A program made the translations under genes and the position numbers. A DNA stretch of 64,000 bases from the NCBI RefSeq assembly GCF_029784135.1, contig NC_073746.1, forward strand, positions 113,024,035-113,088,034. Reading direction: 5' to 3'. The notes below the pieces were generated by a model. The model was not told the DNA's origin and did no database searches. It saw nothing but the letters and a program-made list of their open reading frames with translations. The stretch is from Toxorhynchites rutilus septentrionalis. Lineage: Eukaryota > Arthropoda > Insecta > Diptera > Culicidae. Positions 10,931-22,431 of the stretch are shown here, piece after piece (the first letter of the stretch is position 1; each line of letters begins with the position of its first letter).

Positions 10931-11891
10931 ATGGCGTCGAAACAACACGTGCTCCGCGAACGCATTGTACGGTTCTACGAAACGCATTTCCAGCAAGGAA
11001 AAAAGTTCACGGTGGCACATTTTAAGTAAGAAATGTATCTGTCAGAACGGTATATCGTATCCTGGGTTCCCTGAACGTAGAGCGGAATTTCGGAAGTGGT
11101 CGTCCGGTGACGATAATGACGAAACAGAGGAAAACATCGTTAAAGAAGCTGTTTGACAACAAGGACGCAACCAGCCTGCGTGACGCCGGTCGGAAATATG
11201 GCTGCTCCCACGTATTGATCCATCGGACCCTCAAGATGGAAGGAATCGTCTGCAGGAAGAAGACGAGGTCGCCGGAGTACACGGAGGAGCAGATTGAGAC
11301 GGTTAAATCACAGTGTCGGTGGATGACCAAAAAATACCGCTGGACGTCTTTCGTTCTGGACGACGAAAGCTATTTTCCGCTGTCCAAAACGCATATTCCA
11401 GGAAATGACGATTACTACTCCAGCGACAAGTCATCCACACCGCCTGATGTGAAATACAAGTTCAAGCACAAGTTTGAAAAAAGGTTATGTTGTACATCGC
11501 CATGTCCGACCGGGGCATTTCAAAGCCTTGATTTAAGCCGAGCGGTCGGGCAATCAACCAACAAATCTATCGAGAAGAGTGCCTCGATAAAATCCTGCTG
11601 CCGTTCCTGAACGAGCATCACGCGGGTGGGAAGTACGTCTTCTGGCCGGACAAGGCGTCTTCCCATTACGCCAAGAAGACGCTGGCGTATCTTGAGGAGA
11701 AAAAGATACCGTTCGTGCCGAAAAATCGTAACCCAACAAACTTGCTCCAGTGCCGCCCAATAGAGGATTTCTTTGGCTCACTCAGTGCCCTAGTGTATAA
11801 AAACAATTGAAGGTCCAAGGACACGAAGCAACTGACTACAAGACCCGAACACCCGTTATCCATATGGAATTGCCACAAATTCTAGAAACTA
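10931..11891 (+). pseudogene. DD37E family B transposase remnant, second copy
   Basis: The unit 2 counterpart of 7573-8533 (offset 3358), carrying the same early stop and frame changes, which therefore predate the duplication. Differences are a few substitutions, such as GAT to GAC near 11408. Confidence 0.88.
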
Positions 11892-11893
11892 TA

Positions 11894-12591
11894 CTGCCGT
11901 TCTACGCATAGTTGTCCCATTTTCCAAAATCAGAAACTGAGAAAAACTTGTTTCAAGTTAGCAATACACCTGGTTTTTTATAAGCAGTGAACTATTGTTT
12001 GATGAAATGTGGAAAGTTTCCCCCACTGAATCAATCATGCTTGATTACAGGTCCAAAAATTCATGACGAGACAGTTATGCTTGGAATATCAACATTGGAC
12101 AATTGAACTTGATGTTGTTTTTTTGGATACTGGGAACAAACAATTAGTTCTTTTGCGTTTTTCCGAAATATTATGCATAAAAACATTGTTTTATGAAGAA
12201 TGAAGTGATCTGCAACACCTTTGCAGAATATAAATCTCATTGTGATTAGGTATTCGCTAACAAGGTGTACACGTGTTCTGTTAAATTTTTCTTTTATTTG
12301 TTTTCGAATTTGCTCGTTCTTCTAAACCAGAAATGAGTGTATTAGCCCTGCTGGAAGCGTGACATAAAATTCTTGTACTTGAACCGATTCATTTATTATG
12401 GTTCTTCAAAAAATACATGGGGTTATGCTTGGAATATTAACATGAGACAATTGAGATGAGTTTTTTAAAAGTCTGGGAACAATAACTTTTTTTTGTGTTT
12501 TTCCGGAAGATGAGGCATAAAAACATCGTTCCATGAAGAAAAGTTAAAATTGTCAAAAAGTAACATGGGACAACTATGCGTAGAACGGCAG
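11894..12591. mobile_element. 698-bp TA-flanked MITE, second copy
   Basis: The unit 2 counterpart of 8536-9233 with the same inverted repeats and TA flanks. It arose by the segmental duplication, not by independent transposition. Confidence 0.92.
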
Positions 12592-12637
12592 TATAAAAGA
12601 TAGAAAGTTGACGTCTCCGACAAATGTTCATCTATGT

Positions 12638-13488
12638 ACAGCGGGGACTCGATTATATACAGTCTCCGATTTCTTATCCGTGTATATAATCGAATCCTGT
12701 ATATAAGTTAAAATTTTTTTTAAATTTTTTTATGCACATATTTTTCGTTTATTGAAAGAAAAAAAAGATGTAACAAATTTAATTTTTGATTCATCCCTTT
12801 AATGTCAGAAACCACCTTTCTCACATGAAATAAAATAAGTAAAAAAAAACTTTTTAAGTTGAACGGTTTAATTGTGATTAAACATAATAATGTACTAAAA
12901 GCTAGAAAATAATTAGGCAAGTAGTAATTAGCAGTTATCACACCTCTCCTTCATCAGTCTAGGGCATTGATAAGACTTAAATAAAATCGTGGGACGTATG
13001 ATGAAGTCGCTAATTGTGGATAATGGTAATCCAACGTGCCCCAGGATTTTATTTTAGTCTTCATTTGAAAGATGAGAAAATTTGGTACAGGATATTGTAG
13101 TGGAATATCTAAATTAGTGTATTTAAATAACATTTTGGAAGCGAAAAATTGAAAAGTTAGTAATTTTTAATGCGTAATTATTAATTTTATCCCAAAAATT
13201 CAAACTAAACTTGATTCTTCTGTCAATAAAATTAAAGCTCTCAAACCACTCAACAATTTATTCTTTGACGCCCAACTTCTATGTTTCTTAATTTCGCTGC
13301 AATATGGATATAAACAATTCATGTTGAAAAATCAAGGAAAATCTTCAAAAATCGCGATTTTTACCCCACTCTACTTAAAATAGCCACTTGAATTTCACCT
13401 TAACGTTGAAAGGTTACATTTTTTCTTGAAATAAGTCATACTTGAACTATAAAAAAAAAAAATTTCCAAACTGTATATAATCGAGTCC
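12638..13488. repeat. Repeat bounded by inverted GGACTCGATTATATAC ends
   Basis: The left end cagcggggactcgattatatacag (about 12638) is matched in inverted orientation by ctgtatataatcgagtcc (about 13471-13488). No transposase coding is recognisable between them. The outermost bases of the right end have decayed. Probably a non-autonomous DNA element; the duplication breakpoint at 13020 lies inside it. Confidence 0.4.
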
Positions 13489-13529
13489 AAAATTGTATAA
13501 TAATCGAATCTATATACGATAGGTTTTCC

Positions 13530-14548
13530 AAGGATACCGATTACCATATATTAGGGTGGTCCTACGCAGAAATAAATTTTTTCTTCAGAATATTTTTTTT
13601 CTTAAATTTGGCTCAAACCGTATAAATAACTCCAAATTTTAACCTCCGTCCCCTGTATTTAATAGCAATTAGAGTATGCTTTTACAATTAATATTCAAAA
13701 ATTTAACCGTCGTACGTTTTCCAAACAGAACGAATTTATTTACATTGTTGAATGACAGATTGTGCTACCTTCGCTCCATCGTACTTTCTCCTACTCATGC
13801 GCAAGTAGCCTCAATTCGTCTAAAGCCAGACGAATCGCCAGAGCCTCTTTGAATGAGCACAATGAATTAATGAAATTCACACTTTCTCGGATTACAAAAT
13901 GGCAATCACGATATTGTCATCAATTCTGATAAAACAACAGCTACTGTTTATTCGGAATACGTACCCTTGCCCCCTGGTCTGGTTCCTTCTGGGTTGCGAT
14001 ATATCCCCGATTATCGCACTTGGGATTAAATTTCGATTCGGTGTTTCCTCCTTTGCAATCAATATAATATATTGCAAATTGATACCACTTTATTCCTTTT
14101 AGAAGTCCTTTTTCTACAATTCACTTTATTTCGCTACTTTATACAATTTTCTACAAATCCACAATTTGGTAATCCTTTTTGGTTTTTCCTTCTATTTCCT
14201 TTGAATTCATTGGCTATCATAATTTTAATACTTTCCTATATACTTATTATCCTCCCTTTCTCTCTACTTTCTTTTCTTTGTTTGTTTGTTTATATTTTCC
14301 TTTTCTATGTGTTAGTGATCACATAATATGGGCTCATGCCGCAAAACCTATCATGTCGGGGGGCTGGCCGAAGTGTTGCTTCACGTTGTATTCAACAGCT
14401 ACAGAGCATGTGTATAGATTCAATTCGCAAGTGTTACTGGAATCACTGTAGACGATTGCAGAATGGCGCGAGAAATTGTGATTCGAAGATAAAACAATAA
14501 TCTGGACTTCATCGTTGGCACACACCGTTGATACGACTCTTTTCGTGT
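13530..14548. other. No gene recognised; AT-rich spacer
   Basis: The stretch at 14070-14330 is pyrimidine-rich on the + strand and gives hydrophobic-looking translations in two frames, a composition effect and not a membrane protein. TTAGGGTGGTCC at about 13552 resembles a MITE end, but no partner end was found. Confidence 0.5.
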
Positions 14549-14735
14549 TCTTCTTCAATGGCACTAACGTTCCTAAAGTTTGCATTCTCAACGTAGTAAT
14601 TTTTGCGTCATTTTTATTAGTACTTAGTTGCGATTTCTATGCTTGAATACAGTCATGTTTTAGAATAAGTGTGACTATAGTGCAAGTTCGAAGGGATATT
14701 CGGCGAAAAATCTCCCAGCCGTACTGAAGGGACAA
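14549..14735 (-). mobile_element. Decayed SINE fragment (same family as 50055-50326)
   Basis: The order of blocks matches the better preserved SINE: ttcttcttcaatggcactaacgtt, then acttagttg, then gtgtgactatagtgcaagt, then gacgaaaaat-like ggcgaaaaatctcccagcc. The tRNA-like head at the high-coordinate end is missing or too diverged to see. Confidence 0.65.
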
Positions 14736-15889
14736 GACGAATATTGCATGAACATTAAACAACCAGACCCCGCCACAGGTACTTTATCCATTATTAACAT
14801 CATTTCTCATTTTGAATTAAGGTAGGTAGAGAGCGAATGACTGCGATTCCTACGACACAATCAGCAAAAGTGGTGTGAGGAAGAATACATTTACTTGCGA
14901 GACGCTATCATGAAAAAAGCCGACACAGCCTTTGCTATTGCCAGGTCAAAACGCATTATCATGACATTACAGCGCGTGTGTTCAAACGTATAATGAAGTT
15001 CTCAATGTGCTTCATTACAACATTACACGTCTTCAGTCCCACACGTTGCTGGATGTATTCGGTTGAATGGCGGAAGCGATTCAATTCATTCTTCTTTAGT
15101 TTAGTTAGTCAACAAAATACGCTTGAGGAAATAGTTTTCTTCGGAAATTTCAAATATGCCTACTGAACTACTGCTCACTCGTATTCTCAAATCCGATCGA
15201 GTTAGAATTACCTGAACGGATCGCAATCTTGCATTCTGTAATCCGCTCAACTCAAGTCCAATCGAGTTTTGCAAATGTGGCAACCTTGCCACGCAACTCG
15301 GCGTAAACAACATTGAGCTTCGTGTTCCATTTCTGTAATGTGAACAATTTAAAGGATTTTCGAGTGGAATCAGCACACTTTAAAAACAAAAATTATCTCT
15401 ATCATTAGCTTTAAGATCTAACATGTATAGATCGTTCAAACATCCTAACACGCTTACAATACATTAAAAAAAATATTCACTAGAAGTAATGTATATAGCA
15501 GAACAACGTTTGCCGGGTCCGTTAGTATTTTAATAAGATTTAAAACTATCTCGAATATACTGTATCGCTATCTTGATCTTAAACAAAATTAGGATTTTAG
15601 TTGTGTTTTTTCAAAGAGAACATGAAAAAGTTGTTGTTAGAAAAACTTCTTCCCTGTAAAAGTGCTCATCTTCCAATGTGTGGATGTTTGGTTGGGAATT
15701 TGAAGGGCTATCCATACATTTTTTGTGAGAATTTTGATGTGTTTGATGAGTTTCAATTTAATTTTTTTTTTTGGCTTTTTTTAAAAGTTCAAACAATTTT
15801 CTTATATTTTATTCATTTGCCAAAATTTTTTAGGTTTTATAGCTTTTGAGATATAAAATTTTGTAAAAATTTAAGAAAAAAACACCTTA
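14736..15889. other. No gene recognised; contains one LINE-like terminal scrap
   Basis: At about 15495-15530 the minus strand reads ctaacggacccggcaaacgt, the same terminal motif as ctagctgacccggcaaactt at 46427. It marks a short fragment of a widespread insect repeat. Nothing else in this stretch is recognised. Confidence 0.5.
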
Positions 15890-16010
15890 GACCCTTTTCA
15901 AGAAGTAGTAGTCAAGTATAAAAGGTTGCTTAAATGACCAATATCTTTACACCCACAACGTTGCACTTCTATCTGAGATGGTGCTGTCAACACCTAAGGC
16001 GAGTTGGCAT
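15890..16010 (+). repeat. Dispersed repeat, inverted relative to 19500-19680
   Basis: The run cttttcaagaagtagtagtc ... ggttgcttaaatgaccaata ... tttacacccacaacgttgcac matches the reverse complement of 19560-19680 with scattered changes. The family is unknown. Confidence 0.6.
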
Positions 16011-16024
16011 AAAATTCATCTAAG

Positions 16025-16140
16025 AAAAAACGATCAGAACCGATCATCAGAAAAGGAGTTGTCTTTCATCGTGACAACGCAAGACCACACATATCTTTGA
16101 TGATGCGTAAAAAATAGCTCCCTCAATGGTTGTCCATTTG
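16025..16140 (+). pseudogene. Scrap of mariner (DD34D) transposase around the second catalytic D
   Basis: One frame reads IIRKGVVFHRDNARPHISLM followed by MRKK and a stop. This is the conserved mariner block with the second catalytic aspartate (HxDNARPH). Nothing else of the element is recognisable, so it is an ancient or truncated copy. Confidence 0.7.
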
Positions 16141-16150
16141 AAGATTTTGA

Positions 16151-16230
16151 TCAATAATTTTTAATAAAGATTTTTAATTTTTAATAAAGATAAGATACCC
16201 AAGCTCAAGCTCAATAATTTTTAATAAAGA
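16151..16230. repeat. 20-bp direct repeats around a CAAGCT-type tail
   Basis: TCAATAATTTTTAATAAAGA occurs at 16151-16170 and 16211-16230, with a diverged third copy at 16171-16190. The remaining 20 bases (taagatacccaagctcaagc, 16191-16210) resemble the tail of the retroposon at 26741-28393. It could be a tiny retroposon tail insertion or just local slippage. Confidence 0.4.
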
Positions 16231-18211
16231 AAAAAAATCATTTAAAAATTAAACAAACAATCTCGGATACTTTTTGAAGGACCCATTAATATTGGGCCTC
16301 AGAACTGAACAAATTGCAATCGCCGCAAGTCCACGAGCGCTGTCCATCCGAAGTTTCTGCAATGATAAATCATAAAACATTCCAAACACCAACGTCAACA
16401 ATTTATACTCTCATTAACCATAAAAACGAATCACACACGCCCATATAAACTCGTAAATCAACCAGTAAAGACGCATTGTTCCCTCTCCGATGAACACTCC
16501 TCGATCGTGGCGGCATTCATTCGTCATCAAGTGGTATGTTGGTTTTTCTTTTCTGTTGCGATTAGTTTTTTTTTTTTGCGACGATCATTAATACAGCAAT
16601 GGTTTATTTCAGTCAGCTTGCCACCTTCGCCCACGCAATAGTTTACACTGCGGTTCTCACATGCCGCGGAAAGTTGGACCAAAGTTGTTTGCAGTTGCGT
16701 CTCTGTCGCGCGCGTTTCTGTCGACAGCATTGTGAGAACCGCAGCAAATGAAAATTCTTTGTTGAACGCAACACGCACAAGAAAAAAAAGCGTTGAAACA
16801 ATAGCATATGTTTCGAGAGAAGCATGAAAACATGCGACGTCTCATGTGTAGGGTTTTCTTCATCTTCCCATTTGCTGTTGCCCTCAAATGGAAGTCAAGA
16901 TTTGAAGCAGAATATGAGCTGTTGTTTTATGAAACAATTGTGTACATCAGCATTGAATCACCATGTGAGTGGGAATGTATGTTGGGAACAAGCTTAATCG
17001 AAGCAACAACAAAAAAACTGAGATGGAAGAATCGGGTGAGTGATTCTGCGAAAAGATTGAACATTACGAATCAGCTGTCAATTAATTTGGACGGGGGAGG
17101 ATAACTCCCAACTATCAATTATTGCCAAAAAAACGGTAAAAACAAACGTTAACTCGACATCAATTATTAATGTCCACTGTGCAGAGTGTATTCTTCCATG
17201 GCGAACCCAAGCCAATAGAGTCGTTATCAACGTCTGATAATCACGTTAAACTTTTTTTTTTTGCGCTGTTACCGTTTTGCTGCGTAATCATTACAACCGC
17301 TCTTATTTCATACACCAAAAAGTTACCTGTTTTCCACGAAATTGCGCAACAGCTCTAGGATGGAAACAATTTATTATATTTTATACTCATTATTTTTACA
17401 TTTAACCTCGTTTCGAGCGCGCACTCTGAGCTGAGCTGAGCTGGAAGATGAAACGATGCAACACAACGGCGGTCTATCATACCGGGGCAAAAACTGAGTT
17501 AATTAGGTTGCGTAAAAGACGCCAAAATTAGGATGAGACAGTTCATTGTTGTTTACCTTTTCGTTGATATCGAAGCGGGTGTGAGCGGTTGTGAGTCGTG
17601 ATCTGATTGATTTTTCACATAGTGTTTATTCATCTCCCTCCAGACTGACGAGTCACTTTCGTTCAGACGGGGTTTTCACTTTCACACTGCCACCAAAGCG
17701 AAGATTCTGAACAGAATGGTTGTCTTTGAAGGCATCACGAAAGCCATTACATTGTAAAGTAGGTGTGTGGAGCATCATGTTAATGAAGCAAACTTTACGG
17801 CGGTAAACCAAGCCACTCTCACCGCTTTCCTCCCCTCAACAGTTATGGATAGCTATATTCGTTGGAATTCACACCGAGCTGCTAATTGCCTATCGATGAC
17901 AACCGATAATGACGATGATGGGCCATTAGTTGGAGCAGCCGGGGAGCACACCTTAGGAAGCGAGCTCATTCTGCGCTCATCATCGGCTTGGTAAACAGTT
18001 CTGCCTGTGTATTGGTCGCCAGTGAAGGCATCATCTTCATTTGCATACCAGGTGTTTTCAGGTGGTTATTCAAATATGCAACCCAAGAGCTTTGCTATGG
18101 ATAAACGGGATTGATCAAATTATGTGGTAATCTACAATTATATCTATGAATAAGTTCTCGTTGGCTTAAAAAAATACTTTAGTTTTCAAAATAATACTTA
18201 AGTTTTTCAAA
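16231..18211. other. No gene recognised; relatively GC-rich in places, possible host regulatory DNA
   Basis: Frames at 16527-17104 and 17767-17994 have no recognisable domains. A ctgagctgagctgagctgg run occurs near 17425. The lack of transposon signatures over about 1.7 kb makes host conserved non-coding DNA possible but unproven. Confidence 0.4.
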
Positions 18212-18213
18212 TA

Positions 18214-19486
18214 TTAGGCTGTCAAAAAAGTCCTGCGGTATTTTTTTTTTTGAATTTTCATTTGTTCATAAAATTAGTTACAATCATCTGTTTAAGTCAA
18301 ATATGCGTCGTTTTGTTCGATGACTTGTTCCCAACGAGATGCCAACATCATAATACCGCTGTTATAGAAGCTCGCTTCCTTATTGGCAAAAAACTCGGAT
18401 AGCCAATTTTCACAGGCCTCTTTTGTGGCTAACTTCTGACTACCTAGCTCGTTCGCCATAGACAAAAACAGGTGGTAGTCACTTGGTGCAAGGTCCGGAC
18501 AATACGGCGGATGCAAAAGAACCTCCCATCCGAGCTCCCGGAGCTTCTGGTGCGTCACCAAAGAAGTGTGTGGCCTGGCGTTGTCCTGAAGACAATGTGG
18601 CCTCTGTTTATCAAAGATGGCCTCTTCTTCATGAGTGCTACCTTCAAGCGGTCCAGTTGTTGGCAGTACAGGTACGAATTGAGCGTTTGGCCAAAGGGAA
18701 GCAGCTCATGATAGAATATTCCTTGACAATCCCACCAAACACACAGCAGAACCTTCCTGGTCGTTAATGAGGGCTTGGCCACCGTCTGTGCCGCTTCAGC
18801 GGGCTTCGACCACAACCGTTTGCGCTTCACGTTGTCGTAAGTGACCCACTTTTCATCGCCAGTCACCATCCGCTTCAGAAACGGGTCGATTTTGTTGCGA
18901 TTCAGCAGCGATTCACATGCGTCGATACGGTCAAAGATGTTTTTTTGCATCAACGTGTGTGGCACCCATACATCGAGCTTATTTGTGAATCCAAGCTTCT
19001 TCAAATGGTTAATAACGGTTTGATGACTTATCCCCAGCTCTTGGCCGATGCTACGGCTGCTACTATGCCGGTCTTTCTCGGCTAATTCAGCGATTTTGTC
19101 GCAATTTTCGACGACAGGCCTTCCGGAGCGTGGCGCATCTTCGACGACCTCTACACCAGAACGAAAACGTTGAAACCATCGTTGTGCGGTGGGAATGGAA
19201 ACTGTATCAGGTTCATAAACTGCACAAATTTTATTGGCAGCTTGAGATGCATTTTTGCCTTTGTCATAGTAGTACTGTAAAATATGTCGGATTTTCTCTT
19301 TATTTTGCTCCATATTTGCGACACTATAACTCACGAACGACTTAACCAAACAAAACACTGTCACGGACTATATTAAAATACCTTTCCAACAAGCTATAGT
19401 ATGACTCGAATCAATGAATACAACTAGAACTACGCGCTTACAACTACACCTCGCGGAAATACCGCAGGACTTTTTTGACAGCCTAA
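18214..19486 (-). mobile_element. DD34D mariner, copy 1 (1273 bp)
   Basis: Inverted repeats of about 30 bp start TTAGGCTGTCAAAAAAGTCC, flanked by TA at 18212-18213 and 19487-19488. The transposase reads leftward. The same family lies in the opposite orientation at 21218-22429. Confidence 0.95.
18292..19313 (-). pseudogene. Mariner transposase with a single 4-bp frameshift
   Basis: Cut-and-paste transposase, about 345 residues if repaired. The MEQNKEKIRHI start at 19313 is preferred over an ATG 18 codons upstream because it matches family N-termini. Blocks in order are the helix-turn-helix pair (ASQAANKICAVY; SSSRSIGQELGISHQTVINH), WVPHTL, TGDEKWVTYDN with the first D, QDNARPHT-type sequence with the second D, and PDLAPSDYHLF with the third D, at DD34D spacing. 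Compared with copy 2, four bases are missing just before the second D (about 18574), shifting the frame. The C-terminal frame is open to the normal end (IEQNDAYLT, stop at 18292). Everything else looks intact. Confidence 0.92.
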
Positions 19487-19489
19487 TAT

Positions 19490-21071
19490 ATCCAAAGAAT
19501 GAAAGCGCCTCTTACCGTCTACCGGAACAGACAGAATTCCATGCCAACTTGACATAGGAGTTGACAGTATCATCTCAGATTGCAGTGAAACGTTATGGGT
19601 GTAAAGACATTGATCACTTAAGCAACTTTTCATAATCGAAATCTCCAAGAAAAAGATTACTACTTTTTGAAAAGGCCCAAAGCTTCGTTTTAATCTATAT
19701 ATACAACCATTCCATGCTAAACCGATATAGTGGTTCTCATATTTTCGTGATTTATGATAGTAATTTTGTCGTTTATCGCAAAACATTTGACCCATATTTC
19801 TTTTTCTTTTTTTTTGGATGACCATTTCCGTTTTAAGGTGGTCCAAAAAATCAACTTCTCGGTCTCAGGACCAAAGGCGCTGCATTTTTTTATATTTTTT
19901 CTTTAAGGTGAAGGTCCCCTAGCCCAAAATTCAATAATTTTGCGAAACAGTGTGTAGAAAATGTTCGTTTTCGCACACTTCCCATAAAGTAATATCAACC
20001 AAACTCTAATCGATTACTCACAAGATACTAAGTTTTCATCTGCCGTCGCAATGTATAATGAAAAACGTCGGAAAACTCAAGCTTGTGCTCTGAAAGTTAA
20101 AATTTCCTTCTTCAATTTTCCGCAATGGTTTTGTTTGTATTGGTGAAAGCATCGTTATTTTTTCAACGCTGATGACAGACAACATCATCGGAACAGCAAT
20201 AAAAACCACTCAATAAAATGATATTCCTGAGTCATAGCGTTTCATGTCATGAAAATCAATAAAATAAAAATGTGTTGATATCAATACAATCACTATTTTT
20301 ACGTTTAATCGGTCTAGAATATAAATTTTAGCAACTTTAACATTGGTTAAGAAAATTGTATTGAAGAGCTCGGAACACTGCCACGGCTGCCTATGCTTTC
20401 AAAAATAGTAAACGGAAAAGTATTACATTCAATCAAAATGCCTCGGCCAACGAAGAGAAGGGTTAAGGCTCTCCAACGTGAATATGTGAAAACAATACGA
20501 TCAACGAAGTAAAATATTAAGGAATTATTAACATCGAGTTACTATGCGGGTTACGAGCTTGTTAATACCAAAAGGGCCCCAATTCTCATGTGTTATAAAT
20601 TTGCTTATGTTACGCTCGCGTAGAATCAGAATGTTACTTCATTTGCAAATACACCTTCTATATAAATTTATATTTGCAATTGTTCATACCTTTAACTTCA
20701 ATATTGAATTGTTATTTTTTTTTTCAAATGTATTCTAAGACACGTGTCACTAAAGCACTACACAGTCTTATAAGTCAATTGATCCGTTTTGAAGTTATGA
20801 TTTTTCAGAGTTAACTGATGGTCAAAAATATCAAATTTCCCCCTTTTTTCATATTAAATTGAAGCCAATCAGCTATTCTTTGTTTAAAAAATATCACAAT
20901 TGCAAAAAAAAACTGTATATCCCATGCTCCTATTTTCTGTTCATCAAGCTATTGCAACCAAAACATCTAACCTTTGAAAAATCATAACTTGAAAACGAAA
21001 AAGGACACCTATCCGACTCTCGGAAATATTATGTAAAAAAACCTCAGCTTTCAAGAAAAAATATATAAACA
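19490..21071. repeat. Patchwork of dispersed non-coding repeats
   Basis: 19500-19680 is the inverted partner of 15890-16010. 19680-19920 matches blocks at 48260-48430 and 48690-48860 (shared cores: accattccatgc, gatatagtggttctca, ttatcgcaaaaca, gatgaccatttccgttttaa). 20930-21065 (caaccaaaacatctaacctt, gaaaaatcataacttgaaaacg) matches 52730-52810. No coding sequence is recognised. Confidence 0.55.
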
Positions 21072-21215
21072 TACGAGAGCAGTCCGATAAGCACTTTGCC
21101 TACAAAAAAAACAAAAATTTTGGAGAAGTGGCGATTTATTCCTCAACTTAGTCTCCTTTTTAGCTCGATACACTTGACCCAGCGATGCTCCAACTTCTTA
21201 AATCCATCTGAAAAA
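21072..21215 (-). mobile_element. Truncated end of another mariner-like element
   Basis: tacgagagcagtccgataag at 21072 resembles a mariner-like terminal repeat. It is followed by the antisense of a transposase C-terminus (LEHRWVKCIELK-like codons near 21165-21195). It is cut where the 21218-22429 mariner begins and does not resume beyond it. Confidence 0.6.
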
Positions 21216-21217
21216 TA

Positions 21218-22429
21218 TTAGCCTGTCAAAAAAGTTCTGCGGTATTTCCGCGAGGTGTCGTTGTAAGCGCGTAGTTCTAGTTGTATTCATTGTATCGAGT
21301 CATACTATAGCTTGTTGGAAAGGTATTTTTGCGCCCTATAATATAGTCCTTGACAGTGTATTGTTTGGTTAAGTCGTTCGTGAGTTATAGTGTCGCAAAT
21401 ATGGAGCAAAATAAAGAGAAAATCCGACATATTTTACAGTACTACTATGACAAAGGCAAAAATGCATCTCAAGCTGCCAATAAAATTTGTGCAGTTTATG
21501 AACCCGATACAGTTTCCATTTCCACCGCACAACGATGGTTTCAACGTTTTCGTTCTGGTGTAGAGGTCGTCGAAGATGCGCCACGCTCCGGAAGGCCTGT
21601 CGTCGAAAATTGCGACAAAATCGCTGAATTAGCCGAGAAAGACCGGCATAGTAGCAGCCGTAGCATCGGCCAAGAGCTGGGGATAAGTCATCAAACCGAT
21701 ATTAACCATTTGAAGTAGCCTGGATTCACAAAGAAGCTCGATGTATGGGTGCCACACACGTTGACGCAAAAAACATCTTTGACCGTATCGACGCATTTGA
21801 ATCGCTGCTGAATCGCAACAAAATCGACCCGTTTCTGAAGCGGATGGTGACTGGCGATGAAAAGTGGGTCACTTACGACAACGTGAAGCGCAAACGGTCG
21901 TGGTCGAAGCCCGCTGAAGCGGCTCAGACGGTGGCCAAGCCCTCATTAACGGCCAGGAAGGTTCTGCTGTGTGTTTGGTGGGATTGTCAAGGAATAATCT
22001 ATTATGAGCTGCTTCCCTTTGGCCAAACGCTCAATTCGGACCTGTACTGTCAACAACTGGACCGCTTGAAGGTAGCACTCATGAAGAAGAGGCCATCTTT
22101 GATAAACAGAGGCCGCATTGTCTTCCATCAGGACAACGCCAGGCCACACACTTCTTTGGTGACGCGCCAGAAGCTCCGGGAGCTCGGATGGGAGGTTCTT
22201 TTGCATCCGCCGTATAGTCCGGACCTTGCACCAAGTGACTACCACCTGTTTTTGTCCATGGCGAACGAGCTAGGTAGTCAGAAGTTAGCCACAAAAGAGG
22301 CCTGTGAAAATTGGCTATCCGAGTTTTTTGCCAATAAGGAAGCGAGCTTCTATAACAGATGATTGTAACTAATTTTAAGAACAAATGAAAATTCAAAAAA
22401 AATACCGCAGGACTTTTTTGACAGCCTAA
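21218..22429 (+). mobile_element. DD34D mariner, copy 2 (1212 bp)
   Basis: Same family as 18214-19486, opposite orientation. The left end carries a transposed base (TTAGCCTGTC for TTAGGCTGTC); the right end is canonical. TA flanks lie at 21216-21217 and 22430-22431. It is shorter because of a deletion near the C-terminus of the gene. Confidence 0.95.
21401..22362 (+). pseudogene. Mariner transposase with three lesions
   Basis: Start ATG at 21401 (MEQNKEKIRHI). Lesions relative to copy 1: a TAG at 21716-21718 where copy 1 has AAG; loss of one A from an A-run near 21766-21771; and a deletion of about 66 bp near 22358 between two ACAG tetramers that removes the last 22 or so residues. The segment lost by frameshift in copy 1 is whole here (FHQDNARPHTSLVT), so the two copies are damaged independently. 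All three catalytic aspartate motifs are present. Confidence 0.92.
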
Positions 22430-22431
22430 TA

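Larger units (their letters stand above)
9666..13020. repeat. Unit 2 of the tandem duplication, with a 555-bp deletion
   Basis: Near-identical to 5753-9662. It is missing 555 bp (6000-6554 of unit 1), with ACGC at both deletion ends (5996-5999 and 6551-6554). The deletion fuses the mariner core straight to the middle of the DD37E element and removes that element's left inverted repeat, so unit 2 is derived and unit 1 keeps the ancestral arrangement. Confidence 0.97.

Noticed and set aside
14072..14451. Overlapping frames with strongly hydrophobic translations that look like membrane proteins
   Set aside because: The underlying DNA is a pyrimidine-rich, low-complexity stretch; two frames look equally hydrophobic, and no start context or motif supports a gene.
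16527..17104. Frames on both strands of 75-98 codons in a GC-richer region
   Set aside because: No recognisable domain, both strands equally open, and the translations are unlike any family I know.
18472..19345. Plus-strand frames (60-94 codons) within the mariner
   Set aside because: They are antisense shadows of the minus-strand transposase.
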